Assembly (NCBI GenBank): GCA_020634335.1
Contig: JACKBY010000017.1
Coordinates: 1-64,000 of the forward strand
Direction of reading: 5' to 3'
DNA from: Promineifilum sp.
GTDB taxonomy: Bacteria; Chloroflexota; Anaerolineae; Promineifilales; Promineifilaceae
DNA length: 64,000 bases
The notes beneath the pieces were generated by a model. It saw only the letters and a list, made by a program, of their open reading frames with translations. It searched no databases and was not told where the DNA came from. The translations under genes were made by a program, and so were the position numbers. Below, in pieces: positions 6,929 to 15,919 of the stretch. Within the stretch, counting starts at the first letter, position 1; each line of letters opens with the position of its first letter.

Positions 6929-7816
6929 TCAGGGGGTCAGCAGCGTCACCTTGCCCGGCAATACGCGATAGCTGACGACGGTTGCCGACTCGGTGAAAAT
7001 CTCGCCGTCGCTGTGCAGCGGCGTGCCCGGCGTGCTGGTCAGGTCGATAGCCGTGACGCGCTGAAACGTGACCGCCGGATGATTGATGTGTTCGCCCTTC
7101 ATCAGCTTGAGCAAAATGGCGATGACCGTCCCCTTCGACACCTGCGGCGCGAATACCATGTCCAGCAGGCCGTCATCAATCGACGCGCCGGGTGCCATCG
7201 TAAAGCCGCCGGTGCGTGGGCTGTTGCACACCGAGAGTAAATAGGCCGGCCCCTCATACCCTCCACCGTCCCAGGCCAGATTCATGCGCCACGGCTTCAG
7301 CTTCGTCAGCGCCCGCAGCAGCGCCACAACGTAGCGAACCTCGCCCGACAGGCGCTTCATCTTGATGTTCTCCAGCGTCACCATGGGCTCCATCGCCGCC
7401 GCGCTGTTGTTGATGAAGAAACGGCCGTTCACCTGCCCGGCATCGATGCGCCGCGTCCGCCCGGCGGCGATGACGCCCACCGCGGCCCCGATATTGTCCG
7501 GCAGCCCGGCCATCAGGTTGAAGTCGTTGGCAGTGCCCAGCGGAATGATGCCAAACGGGACGGTCGGCCCATCGCCGGCGGCGCTGATGAGGCCGTTGAT
7601 CACCTCGTTGATGGTGCCGTCGCCCCCGGCGGCCACCACGGCTTCGTAGCCGTCTCGCGTGGCGGCCGCGGCCAGCGGCGTGCCTTGCCCCGGCGATTCG
7701 GTAACCACGAGATCGCACGCGACCCCGGCGGCGCGAAAAGCGTCGGCTGTCGCCGCGGCCTGCGCCCCTGCCCCCCAGCGGTTAGCGTATGGGTTCAGAA
7801 TGACTTTAACGCGCAT
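6929..7816 (-). CDS. YegS/DgkB-type diacylglycerol (lipid) kinase
   Basis: Soluble lipid kinase of the DAGK catalytic family, 295 aa, which phosphorylates diacylglycerol or related lipids with ATP. It begins MRVKVILNPYANRWG, the usual N-terminal strand. The nucleotide site GGDGTINEVINGL is near residue 70, followed by PLGTANDF, and the C-terminal domain has the YLLSVCNSPRTGGF and DGLLDMVF motifs. The start at 7816 is supported by GGAG 7 nt upstream; an in-frame ATG 21 nt earlier lacks this. It follows gdpD by 26 bp, so glycerophosphodiester breakdown and lipid phosphorylation are probably co-transcribed. Confidence 0.9.
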   Translation of the reverse strand: MRVKVILNPYANRWGAGAQAAATADAFRAAGVACDLVVTESPGQGTPLAAAATRDGYEAVVAAGGDGTINEVINGLISAAGDGPTVPFGIIPLGTANDFNLMAGLPDNIGAAVGVIAAGRTRRIDAGQVNGRFFINNSAAAMEPMVTLENIKMKRLSGEVRYVVALLRALTKLKPWRMNLAWDGGGYEGPAYLLSVCNSPRTGGFTMAPGASIDDGLLDMVFAPQVSKGTVIAILLKLMKGEHINHPAVTFQRVTAIDLTSTPGTPLHSDGEIFTESATVVSYRVLPGKVTLLTP

Positions 7817-7842
7817 GATGTTCTCCGAGCCGGTCATGAATC

Positions 7843-8565
7843 TCAGGCCAGGGCGGCGCGCAGCGCGCCCGGCCGGTTGGTGATGATGCCGTCGACGCCC
7901 AGGCCGATCAGACGCCGCGCCTCAGCCGGATCATCCACCGTCCAGACGTTGACCCGCAGCCTGCGCCGCCGCGCCCACGCCATGAGCGACGCATCGACCA
8001 GCCCGGCGGCAGGATGATCGGCCTCGGCCGGCACGCAGGCGTGGAATAGCCGCGCCGCCCGCCGCTCGCGCAGGTGGGCGACCGGAATGGCGCGCGGCAA
8101 CCGGCGGCGCGCCGCCCACACGGCAACCGGGCTGAAAGACGAGACCAGCACGCGGTCGCCCACGCCGTGGCGTTCGATGCAGCCGGCCACGGCCGCGGCC
8201 AACCCCCCCTCCTTGATCCCCGACGCTTTCAGCTCCACGTTGTAGAGCGTGCGGCGGCCGAGCGCGGCAAAGAGTTCGTCCAGCGTGGGCACGCCATGGT
8301 TGTCGGCGATAGTCAGGCGCCGCAACTCGGCCAGCGTCAGGTCGGCCACTCGCCCTGTCCCGTCGCACGTGCGATCCACGGTGTCGTCGTGGATGATGAC
8401 CGGCACACCATCGGCGCACAATTGCACGTCCAGCTCGACGCCGTCGGCGTTTTGCTCCAGTGCCAGGGCGAAAGCGGCCAGCGTGTTCTCCGGCGCGTCG
8501 GCGCCGGCCCCACGATGGCCGATGATGAGCGGGCGAGTGGTGGTGAGCCAGGGAGAGTCGGGCAA
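7843..8565 (-). CDS. Glycerophosphodiester phosphodiesterase
   Basis: Hydrolyses glycerophosphodiesters (deacylated phospholipid head groups) to glycerol-3-phosphate and an alcohol. The 240-aa TIM-barrel GDPD domain shows the catalytic N-terminus IGHRGAGADAPENTLAAF with His/Arg and Glu, then GVELDVQLCADGVPVIIHDD, containing the metal-binding Glu-x-Asp and the second catalytic His, and VNVWTVDDPAEARRL near the C-terminus. There is no signal peptide, so it is likely cytoplasmic. It lies 20 bp after pyk and 26 bp before the lipid kinase in the same direction. Confidence 0.92.
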   Translation of the reverse strand: MPDSPWLTTTRPLIIGHRGAGADAPENTLAAFALALEQNADGVELDVQLCADGVPVIIHDDTVDRTCDGTGRVADLTLAELRRLTIADNHGVPTLDELFAALGRRTLYNVELKASGIKEGGLAAAVAGCIERHGVGDRVLVSSFSPVAVWAARRRLPRAIPVAHLRERRAARLFHACVPAEADHPAAGLVDASLMAWARRRRLRVNVWTVDDPAEARRLIGLGVDGIITNRPGALRAALA

Positions 8566-8585
8566 CGGCGCGTTCCGGTCCGGCG

Positions 8586-9992
8586 TCAGATGGTATGAAC
8601 CTTGATCAGATTGGTGTGGCCGGACACGCGGAAAGGCACGCCGGCGGTGATCACGACGCGCCGTCCTGCTTCCAGCCCATGGTCGCGCAACGCCTTGGCC
8701 GTCCCTTCAAGCATGGTGTCCGTGTCCGTAAAGTCGGGAACCAAAAGCGTATCGACACCCCAGACCAGCGCCAGCCGCCGTTGCGTGTGCGCCGAGGGGG
8801 AGACGGCCAGGATGGGAATGCGCGGCCGGAAGCGGGCGATCTGCCGCGCGGTGTGGCCGCTCAGGGTGGCGCTGGCGATGGCCGCCGCGTCGATCTCCTC
8901 GGCAATGGCGCAGCTGGCCCGGCCAATCGCCTCGGTCACACCGCCCAACTGCCCGCTGCCCTCCAGCCGGGCGCGCCAAATATTATAGGGCAACGCGCGC
9001 TCCGTGATTTCGGCGATCTGCTTCATCATCAGCACCGACTCAACCGGATACTTGCCGGTGGCTGTCTCGCCGGAGAGCATCACGGCGTCGGTGCCGTCGA
9101 GAATGGCATTGGCCACATCGCTGGCCTCGGCCCGCGTCGGCCGCGGATGTTCCACCATCGACTGCAACATCTGGGTAGCGGTGATGACCGGTTTGCCCGC
9201 TTCGTTACAGGCGGCGATGATGCGCTTCTGCAGCAGGGGCAGTTCTTGCGGCGGCATCTCGATGCCCAAATCGCCGCGCGCCACCATGATCCCGTCGGCC
9301 GCGTCGCGGATGGCTAACAGATTGTCAATGGCCTCGCTCTTCTCCACCTTGGCGATAATGGGAATCTGGCGCGGCTTGTGCTCCATCAGCTCGCGCAGTT
9401 CCTGAATATCATAGGCGGTGCGCACAAAGGAAAGGGCGACGTAGTCAAAATCCAGTTCGCAGATGAGTTCCAGATCCTCCCGATCCTTGTCCGACAGACA
9501 GGAGATCGGCAGATCGACGCCCGGGGCATTCACCCCCTTGCGCGATTCGAGCAGCCCGGCAACGGTGACGATCACCCGCAGCGTATCGCCCCGCTTCTCA
9601 GCCACGGTAAACTCAACCTCGCCGTCGCCGATCACCAGGCGATTGCCCGGCTGGGCCGCGGCAATGAGGTCGGGATGCGGCAGGTGGATCATGGCCGGCT
9701 GGCCGGGATGGGGGGTCAGCACGATCTCATCACCCGGCGACAACATCATGCCGCCGGCCTTGACGTGACCCAGGCGCAGCTTGGGGCCTTGGAGATCGCC
9801 CAGGATAGCCAATACTTTGCCTTCCTGGGCCGCTACCTGGCGCAGTAGAGCGGCCGTCTTGGTGTGGCCCTCGTGATCCCCATGGGAAAAATTGATGCGG
9901 GCCACGGTCATACCCGCATCCAGCATACGCCGGATCGTCTCCGGGTGGGCCGAGCCGGGGCCGATAGTTGCAACGATCTTGGTGCGCGCCAT
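8586..9992 (-). CDS. pyk: Pyruvate kinase
   Basis: Last step of glycolysis: phosphoenolpyruvate plus ADP gives pyruvate plus ATP. The 468-aa protein starts ARTKIVATIGPGS with the RINFSHGDHEGH substrate loop. The active-site signature region IIAKVEKSEAIDNL and MVARGDLGIEMP are present in the middle, and ITATQMLQSM and DAVMLSGETATGKYP complete the barrel. The C-terminal domain is standard; the extra PEP-utiliser-like domain found in some Gram-positive enzymes is missing. It follows the unknown gene at 10020 by 27 bp and leads the lipid genes, which suggests one four-gene transcript. Confidence 0.96.
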   Translation of the reverse strand: MARTKIVATIGPGSAHPETIRRMLDAGMTVARINFSHGDHEGHTKTAALLRQVAAQEGKVLAILGDLQGPKLRLGHVKAGGMMLSPGDEIVLTPHPGQPAMIHLPHPDLIAAAQPGNRLVIGDGEVEFTVAEKRGDTLRVIVTVAGLLESRKGVNAPGVDLPISCLSDKDREDLELICELDFDYVALSFVRTAYDIQELRELMEHKPRQIPIIAKVEKSEAIDNLLAIRDAADGIMVARGDLGIEMPPQELPLLQKRIIAACNEAGKPVITATQMLQSMVEHPRPTRAEASDVANAILDGTDAVMLSGETATGKYPVESVLMMKQIAEITERALPYNIWRARLEGSGQLGGVTEAIGRASCAIAEEIDAAAIASATLSGHTARQIARFRPRIPILAVSPSAHTQRRLALVWGVDTLLVPDFTDTDTMLEGTAKALRDHGLEAGRRVVITAGVPFRVSGHTNLIKVHTI

Positions 9993-10019
9993 ACGGATTA
10001 TCGGGCGTTGCCGGCAGGC

Positions 10020-11111
10020 TCAGGCGGCCGCGTCGAGGGTGATGCGAATTTCGTCGTTGTCGAGCCGTCGCGCAACGACCCGGATGCTGTCGCTGTGGCC
10101 GAAGTTTTCTTCCAGCCACTCGTGCGCTTGCGGCCCCAGCACCAGCCGCGCCTGGTCGTCGGGCTGCAGCCGCCAAACGCTGTTGTGGCGATCTTGTCGC
10201 CCGCCGAAGACGACGGTGACGTCGCGCGTTTCCATGCGGTTGCTGCTGGCGAAAAACGGCCAGTGGGCCGAGGTCAGGTTGATGAACCCGCGCCGAATGT
10301 GCAGTGGTTTCAGCTCCGCCACATACATGAAGCTGTCGGCCATGGCCTTGATGCTGCCGGTGATGGCTTGCTCGCCGGCCGGCGTCTCTTCGGACTCGGC
10401 CGCGCGGCGCGCCGTCCTGCTGGACGACCGCGACGAGCGTCCCTTTTTGGCTTTTTTGCCGGTGAAAAGCCGCAACGCCGGCATCAAGGTGGCGATCAGA
10501 TCGGCCGAGATGTCGATGACCGCCAGGCCCATGGCCGCCACCCGCTCCGAGGGAATGCGCAGGCTCAGATAGACGGGCGTGCTCCACTTGTCTTCTTCGT
10601 TTAAATAGGCCGCGCGACTAAAGACTTCGGTAACTTGCTCCTCGGTCAGGTTGTTGATGCTGTCCTTAAACAGGTCCAGATGGTGCGCGCCTTCGCCACT
10701 CTCGGAATCCACCTGCATTTGCTGGACGCGCAGCGTCCAGTTGGGGTCGAGCTGGGTCAGAATGTGATGGGCAGCGGCGGCGTCCTTGTTCACAGCCGCC
10801 AGCCCCTTGGTCAGCAACGCCCGGCCGATGATCCCCATCTGAATTTCCAGGCTCATAGGGCGCGCGTTAAAAGCGATATAGGCGTCCGCGTCATAGGTAT
10901 CGCCCGTCGCCAGGTAGACGTTCTGGTTCTCCGGGCTAAGACCGCGCAACGGAAAGTCGCCGCGTATGTCGGGCGGCAATCGCAAATAGAGCGCGTCGAT
11001 AAACAGTTGCAACTGGGCCAGGGCATATTTCAGGGCATTTTCTTCCCCCGCCCAGCCAAATGCCGAAAAGACGGGCATTGTCAGGCCGGAGAACTCTTTT
11101 GATGCTTGCAT
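10020..11111 (-). CDS. Conserved hypothetical protein, 363 aa
   Basis: I do not recognise this family. The protein is soluble: no signal peptide or membrane helix. The first 180 residues are mixed alpha/beta and start with FSGLTMPVFSAFGWAGEENALKY. A Lys/Arg/Ser-rich, probably disordered linker (KKAKKGRSSRSSSRTARRAA) lies around residues 220-240, and the last 110 residues are rich in beta-strand patterns. The two halves could be separate domains joined by the basic linker, which might contact nucleic acid (speculation). It is the first gene of the likely pyk-gdpD-lipid kinase operon. Confidence 0.7.
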   Translation of the reverse strand: MQASKEFSGLTMPVFSAFGWAGEENALKYALAQLQLFIDALYLRLPPDIRGDFPLRGLSPENQNVYLATGDTYDADAYIAFNARPMSLEIQMGIIGRALLTKGLAAVNKDAAAAHHILTQLDPNWTLRVQQMQVDSESGEGAHHLDLFKDSINNLTEEQVTEVFSRAAYLNEEDKWSTPVYLSLRIPSERVAAMGLAVIDISADLIATLMPALRLFTGKKAKKGRSSRSSSRTARRAAESEETPAGEQAITGSIKAMADSFMYVAELKPLHIRRGFINLTSAHWPFFASSNRMETRDVTVVFGGRQDRHNSVWRLQPDDQARLVLGPQAHEWLEENFGHSDSIRVVARRLDNDEIRITLDAAA

Positions 11112-11516
11112 AAATTTACTCAGGTGGTTAGACCGCTAATCGGAGCGGATTAAGCGCCGCTCCGGTGGAGGTGGTTTCCCGTATTAAATTGATACTAGCC
11201 CAGGTGCGCCAATTGTCAAGCTCAAACACGGGCCAATCAGGTTTTTTCAGTAATCGGCCGCTCTCCGTAGCGCCGGTTTTTAACCGGCTCCGCAGCCCAG
11301 TTCGTTCTCGGCCGCCGGATAAAAATCCGGCGTTACATCTCAACAACGGAAAAACCCTGACGGGCCAATCAGGTTTTTTACAGTATGCAGCCACCGCGCC
11401 GGAAGGACCGTATCGCTGTCGTGCCGGTTACTATCCCGTCGTTTTTAGCCGAACACGCGCCACAACCCACCACGACAGCGTTCCGTATAACGAAAGTCCT
11501 TCGTGCCGTCTGTTGC
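11112..11516. repeat. Gene-free repeat cluster (two palindromes and a 19-bp direct repeat)
   Basis: No gene seen in about 400 bp. It holds two exact copies of CGGGCCAATCAGGTTTTTT (11229-11247 and 11361-11379), a GCCGGTT-TTT-AACCGGC palindrome at 11272-11288 preceded by CGTAGC, and a GCCGGAT/ATCCGGC palindrome at 11314-11331 followed by GTTACA. The segment 11251-11290 is related, in inverse orientation, to 44904-44945. This appears to be a stack of dispersed intergenic repeats upstream of the 363-aa gene. Confidence 0.65.
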
Positions 11517-13217
11517 CTATTTGATCCGGTAGCCTCCATCCTCGTTATTGAATATCCAGGCCACCACCGCGCCGATCTCGATAGTCTCCGGCAAATAGGT
11601 CTTCACCGTCACTGACGACGTACCGCGCGTGTGAAGCATGTGCTTGGTGCGCAGCATGCGCTCGAAGCGATCGTGCCAGAGCCGGAAATTGCTCGGCCGC
11701 AGATCGACCCAGCCCTTGACCGCCCAGGCGTCGACGCGCGCCGCGTCGACCTCCACCTCGCGGTAGATGCTTTCCGGGATATTGAGCCGCGGCCCGCGCA
11801 GCAGACAATCGCCGTCGGGCGTCAGGATGGGCAAGCCGATGGAAGTGATCGTCGTGCGCAGATTCTCCTCTCTTTGAATGAAGTCATAGAGCGTGCGCGC
11901 GATCTCGGCCGGCGGCGTCTCCAGCACTTGTTGCAGCGAGCCATAGTTGAGCTTCAGCAAATGGGCCTCATAGAGCAGCTTGGAAAGCTCCGGCGGGCCG
12001 AGTTGGCCCAGGGCCACGCTGTGGCTTTCGGTCTCTTCCTCGATGCGCGCCAGCTTGTCGAGCGCCGCCTGCCGCAGCACGCCCGCGCGGTAGCTGGGGT
12101 TGAGGATGCTGCTGTCGATGCCGGCGATCACGTCGTAGCCGGTATTGCTGCCCTTGATCTCCAGCACGGCCTGTTCGGCGATCTCCTCCGGCGTGATGAA
12201 CTCCATCTGATCGGTGTGGGTGATGGTCTCGAACTCGCCACGGGCGAAAAAGCCGTTTTCGCCGGTATCGACCCCGGCCATGTGCAGCTTGTCCAGCCGT
12301 TCATAGGTGTTCTCGTCGCCGCGCACCAGCAGCCGGTCGCCGAGCGGTTGCGCCTGACTCTGATAGCGAAACAGCGGCCGCCCGCGCTGCTTGACCGTCT
12401 TGTAGGCCACGCGCCGGTAGCCGATCATCGCGCCGGGCTTCAGCTCCTTCACCAGCGGCCCGTTTGGCGTGCGGGCCATCAGAAACATCAGGCCGGTATG
12501 GGCAAAGGCCACGGCCGTCTTGCTCATCAGCTTGAAGCTGGGCCGATCCTCGCTGTGCGTATAGGGAATGTTGAGCCCCATGCCGCCCGTGCCCGTCGTA
12601 CCCACCTTCAGGTAGAGGCGCGTGCCGCTATCCGACATGGCCCGGTGAATGATCTGCACGTGGCGAATGAGCTGCGGCAGCGATTGCGAGATCAACAGCG
12701 CGCTGATATTTTGCTCCAGATCGCGGCCGATGACGGGCAGCGCCTCCAGGTCCTGATGATCGACTATCTGGTTTAGCTGGCCCAACAGGTCGTGGGCCTG
12801 CTTGCTCAGCGTCTCAATATCCTGATAACTGATGGCCGTGGCCGTGTTGATGCAGTCGACGATGACATTGGGCTTGTATTGGTGAATAAGCTGGGCCAGC
12901 CCTGCGGCTTCATAGGCGGCCTCAAGGCCGCCGAACAGGTCCTGGTAGAGCGTATCGCGCCGGGCACGGGTCTGCAGCAGGCGGCGGCGATTTTCCCCCA
13001 TGAACTCGTCGCGCACGAACACATCGCCCCACGCGCCGATGAACTCGACGTTGCAAAACTCGCGCCGCGCGTCGTGGAGAAACTCGCGCACCTCCCCGCG
13101 ATAGAGGCTGGCGACGATGATGCGCGCCGGCTCCAGCACGCGGGCGATCTCGCGCACGATCTGCGAACCGACCAGGCCCGCGCCGCCGAGAACGAGGATA
13201 CAACGGTCGCCGTTCAT
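11517..13217 (-). CDS. Large NAD(P)-binding Rossmann (SDR-like) protein
   Basis: 566-residue protein whose N-terminus, ILVLGGAGLVGSQIVREIAR, is an extended-SDR type GGxGxxG dinucleotide motif. A strand with VIVDCINTATAISYQDIE follows. The classical YxxxK pair is not obvious, so the reaction is unknown. The C-terminal 250 residues (tyrosine/arginine rich, ending AVVAWIFNNEDGGYRIK) have no family that I recognise. The ATG at 13217 was chosen because GAGG stands about 8 nt upstream; the longer open frame upstream has poor composition. No operon partner: tRNA-Val lies upstream and the repeat cluster downstream. Confidence 0.75.
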   Translation of the reverse strand: MNGDRCILVLGGAGLVGSQIVREIARVLEPARIIVASLYRGEVREFLHDARREFCNVEFIGAWGDVFVRDEFMGENRRRLLQTRARRDTLYQDLFGGLEAAYEAAGLAQLIHQYKPNVIVDCINTATAISYQDIETLSKQAHDLLGQLNQIVDHQDLEALPVIGRDLEQNISALLISQSLPQLIRHVQIIHRAMSDSGTRLYLKVGTTGTGGMGLNIPYTHSEDRPSFKLMSKTAVAFAHTGLMFLMARTPNGPLVKELKPGAMIGYRRVAYKTVKQRGRPLFRYQSQAQPLGDRLLVRGDENTYERLDKLHMAGVDTGENGFFARGEFETITHTDQMEFITPEEIAEQAVLEIKGSNTGYDVIAGIDSSILNPSYRAGVLRQAALDKLARIEEETESHSVALGQLGPPELSKLLYEAHLLKLNYGSLQQVLETPPAEIARTLYDFIQREENLRTTITSIGLPILTPDGDCLLRGPRLNIPESIYREVEVDAARVDAWAVKGWVDLRPSNFRLWHDRFERMLRTKHMLHTRGTSSVTVKTYLPETIEIGAVVAWIFNNEDGGYRIK

Positions 13218-13442
13218 CGCACACCTCGCGGATGGAAGGGTTCCGCCGCTTGCGCCCATTGAACAGGAAGTGTGGAGGACGATAATTTCGTCCGCCGTCG
13301 ATTCAATAAGTAAGTGAGGATCGCGCTCATGGCTTGCTCCGGTCGATTCAGTCCTGGAAAAGTGGGTTAAGCGATTGTCCCTCGCATGGTGGGCCGGGGC
13401 AACCATCCGTGAACAAAAACAGCCGCGCGGGGCGGCTGCCTA

Positions 13443-13516
<74 letters not shown>

Positions 13517-13622
13517 GACGTTTCCTGCACCGTGTCGCCTGCGCGTCGCTGCCCGACTGCGATGCAGATGGAAATTATAACAGCCTTCGGGTGCGCGTCA
13601 ACTCCTGCATCTGTACGGGCGG

Positions 13623-13757
13623 GACAACCGGCGAGAGGTCTGGGTCGAGCACCATGCCTATCATTCGCCGGTTGTCTCGCCCTCCTTGGCCGGGGAGGGC
13701 GAGACAGCGCGGCTACAACGGGGGTTCTGCATGGGGGAATGTTTCGGCCGCGCTGTC
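13623..13757. repeat. Chain of three overlapping inverted repeats after tRNA-Val
   Basis: Within the 287-bp gap: GACAACCGGCGA 13623-13634 pairs with 13665-13676; GTCTCGCCCTCC 13674-13685 pairs with 13694-13705 (8-nt loop); GACAGCGCGGC 13703-13713 pairs with 13747-13757. All three are exact. Neighbouring stems share bases, so they would compete. No gene is visible in 13517-13803. Confidence 0.6.
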
Positions 13758-13803
13758 CCGCCCGTACGATATTCAGCCATCGACACCTTTAAAACCCCGG
13801 TCA

Positions 13804-15762
13804 CTAGGGCGTTGAGGTGATCGTCACGTCGTCGATGAACAGGCTGCTGAGAACATCTTCATCGAACTCGCCCACGAAGGTGATAGTCACCGTGTCGCCG
13901 ATGTAATCGGCCAGACTGATCGACGCTTTGCGCCATTGCGTCGTGTTCTCCGCCTCACAGAGGTTATGGCCCTTGACCAGCTCCGAATCGATGAACACGC
14001 CCGCCACGTCGAACCCACAGCCGGCGGTTTCGTTCGAGCGAATCTGGTAGTAGTAGCGCAGGTAGAGCGGCCCCGGCCCACTCAGCGTGATAGACTGCGC
14101 GAAGCTCTGGGTTTCGTCGTTGGCGCCCCCCAACCAGGCCACGTATTGTCCGGAGCGGGGGCTGATCGCATTGCCGGGTTTGAGGATGATCGATCCGGTG
14201 GCCGCCTGGTCATTCACTCGTTCCGTCCAGTCGCCGTTTGGCCCCTTGTCGAAGTTGCCGTTTTTCAATTGCGGCAAGACAACAACCGTCGTGGCTGTGG
14301 GTTGGGGCGTTTGGGTCGGCTTGGGCGTGTTCGTTGGCTTCGGTGTGTTTGTCGGCTTGGGGGTGGCCGTCGCCCCCGGCGTGTTCGTCGGCCGCGGTGT
14401 GGCTGTTGCGCCCCGTGTGGGTGAAGGTTGAGGCAGCGCGCCCTGGAAGCGGTTCAGGATGACCGGCAGCCGCGCCCGGTCTGTCAGATTCGCGCCGCCC
14501 GGCTTCCAGTCGGGATTGTTGCCGTTGACGCCCAGCGAGCGCCGGCCCGCACCGTCGATGCGCATGATCTGAATTTCAGCCGGGGCGGTCTCATTGGCCG
14601 CGTATTCAAAGGCGATGTACTGGCCGTCCGGCGACACGCCCGGCGACCCGACAAATTGCGTGGTGAAGTTGGTGAGCTTGGTCAGCTTGTCGCCGGCGAG
14701 GATGTATTTGTACAGGTTGCTGTTCTCCTGGCCGAAGCTGCCGCCGGTGACGGCGAAAACGAAGCCGGAGCCGTCGGGCAGCCAGTCGATGCCGAAAAAC
14801 AACTGGCTGCCGTCTTTCGTCACCAATTGCTGGCCGGGGTTGTTGGCCCCCGGTTTCACCAGCCAGATCGCGTCGAAACCGGTATAGAGCACGTCGTTGT
14901 TGACGGGCGACCACGCCAGCGCCGTCCCAGTGGCCCCCGATCCCTGAGCCGTCAGGAACTCGCTATCGCCGGCGATGGGTGGATTAGAGCCGATTTGCTC
15001 CAGGATGCCCTCATAGAAAACAAAGCCGATTTTCCCGCCGTCGGCGCGCCAGGTCGGGTTGCGGTTGCCCACGTTGTCGTAGGAGTTGCCGCTGGGGGTG
15101 ATGACGAAGGTGTTGGCGGCCGAGACCGTTGCGCCGGCCTGAACGTTGGCCGTAACCGAGGGGTCGATCCAGCGTGTGTGCCCGTAAATCACGGTCACTT
15201 TCTGCGGGAAGTTGCCCAAATCGGCCACGTTATTAACGGTGATCTCTCTCGTTTGCCCCGCTCCAATTGTGACCGCGACCGCCTCCGGTGCGCCCTCCAC
15301 ATATAAATAGAACAGCGAAATATTGCTGACCTGGTTGGTCAGAGTTACTTTCACCGATCCCTTGGGAAAACCGGCCAGCTGCGGGCAGGCCGGAGAATTG
15401 GTGATGCGCTTCAGTCCCGTTCCGTCGCTCAGGATGGTGTAAATGTCGTCATCATGGACGGAGCAGGCGAACTGATGATCGGAGCCGAAAGCGATGGCTC
15501 CGCCGTCCGGCCGCCAGTCCAGCCCCTGCACGCCTGTCACACCTTCCGGCACCGTCTCGTGCCACAGCCGCCGGTCGTTCTGGCCGCTGGCGTCGATCAG
15601 CCTGATCTCGCTGCCTTTGGAGTAGGCAATAACGCCTGACGGCTGTCCCTGGGCCCTGATCCCCGCCACCCACAGAAAGACCAGCAGGAGCAACGCCGAG
15701 AAAGCGATGGCCCACCGAACGGCAAAGCGCGGACGGCGTAATCGGGTGCGGGATGTGGACAT
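13804..15762 (-). CDS. Exported PD40 beta-propeller protein with Thr-Pro linker
   Basis: 652 aa. A signal/anchor helix near residues 14-36 follows a basic N-terminus (RTRLRRPRFAVRWAIAF). Repeated TolB/PD40-like blades follow, such as IAYSKGSEIRLID, GLDWRPDGGAIAFGSD, NPTWRADGGKIGFVFYEG, GIDWLPDGSGFVFA and GVSPDGQYIAFEY. After about residue 445 comes a low-complexity Pro/Thr linker built of ATPKPTNTP-like units. A C-terminal 150-residue beta-sandwich ending SLFIDDVTI resembles carbohydrate-binding-type modules. It is probably displayed outside the cell. The linker DNA (about 14284-14430) is correspondingly repetitive. Function unknown beyond likely binding or a structural role. Confidence 0.8.
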   Translation of the reverse strand: MSTSRTRLRRPRFAVRWAIAFSALLLLVFLWVAGIRAQGQPSGVIAYSKGSEIRLIDASGQNDRRLWHETVPEGVTGVQGLDWRPDGGAIAFGSDHQFACSVHDDDIYTILSDGTGLKRITNSPACPQLAGFPKGSVKVTLTNQVSNISLFYLYVEGAPEAVAVTIGAGQTREITVNNVADLGNFPQKVTVIYGHTRWIDPSVTANVQAGATVSAANTFVITPSGNSYDNVGNRNPTWRADGGKIGFVFYEGILEQIGSNPPIAGDSEFLTAQGSGATGTALAWSPVNNDVLYTGFDAIWLVKPGANNPGQQLVTKDGSQLFFGIDWLPDGSGFVFAVTGGSFGQENSNLYKYILAGDKLTKLTNFTTQFVGSPGVSPDGQYIAFEYAANETAPAEIQIMRIDGAGRRSLGVNGNNPDWKPGGANLTDRARLPVILNRFQGALPQPSPTRGATATPRPTNTPGATATPKPTNTPKPTNTPKPTQTPQPTATTVVVLPQLKNGNFDKGPNGDWTERVNDQAATGSIILKPGNAISPRSGQYVAWLGGANDETQSFAQSITLSGPGPLYLRYYYQIRSNETAGCGFDVAGVFIDSELVKGHNLCEAENTTQWRKASISLADYIGDTVTITFVGEFDEDVLSSLFIDDVTITSTP

Positions 15763-15919
15763 GGGAGTCTCCTTAGTATGAAGTGTGTCGCCGTCTGGCG
15801 AGAGCGGGAAGCGCCGAAACCTGTCAGGTGGATAAATTAGCCTAAGGAGAGTACTCTGTCAATAACTGCCGGTTGACAGGCCGCGCGATGGGGCCGGATA
15901 GAAGAGGCGTGCCCGAAGG

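Noticed and set aside
6631..6975. 114-codon open frame on the plus strand
   Set aside because: It runs into the converging lipid kinase gene, has no start signal and no protein-like pattern; the region looks like structured RNA or spacer.
9730..10587. 285-codon minus-strand frame overlapping pyk and its upstream gene
   Set aside because: It is a shadow frame of two well-supported genes, with Arg/Gly/His-rich composition typical of off-frame reading in GC-rich DNA.
11229..11379. 19-bp direct repeats as prophage or island attachment sites
   Set aside because: They enclose only 113 bp of other repeats, no integrase or tRNA end is adjacent, so they fit a dispersed repeat family better.
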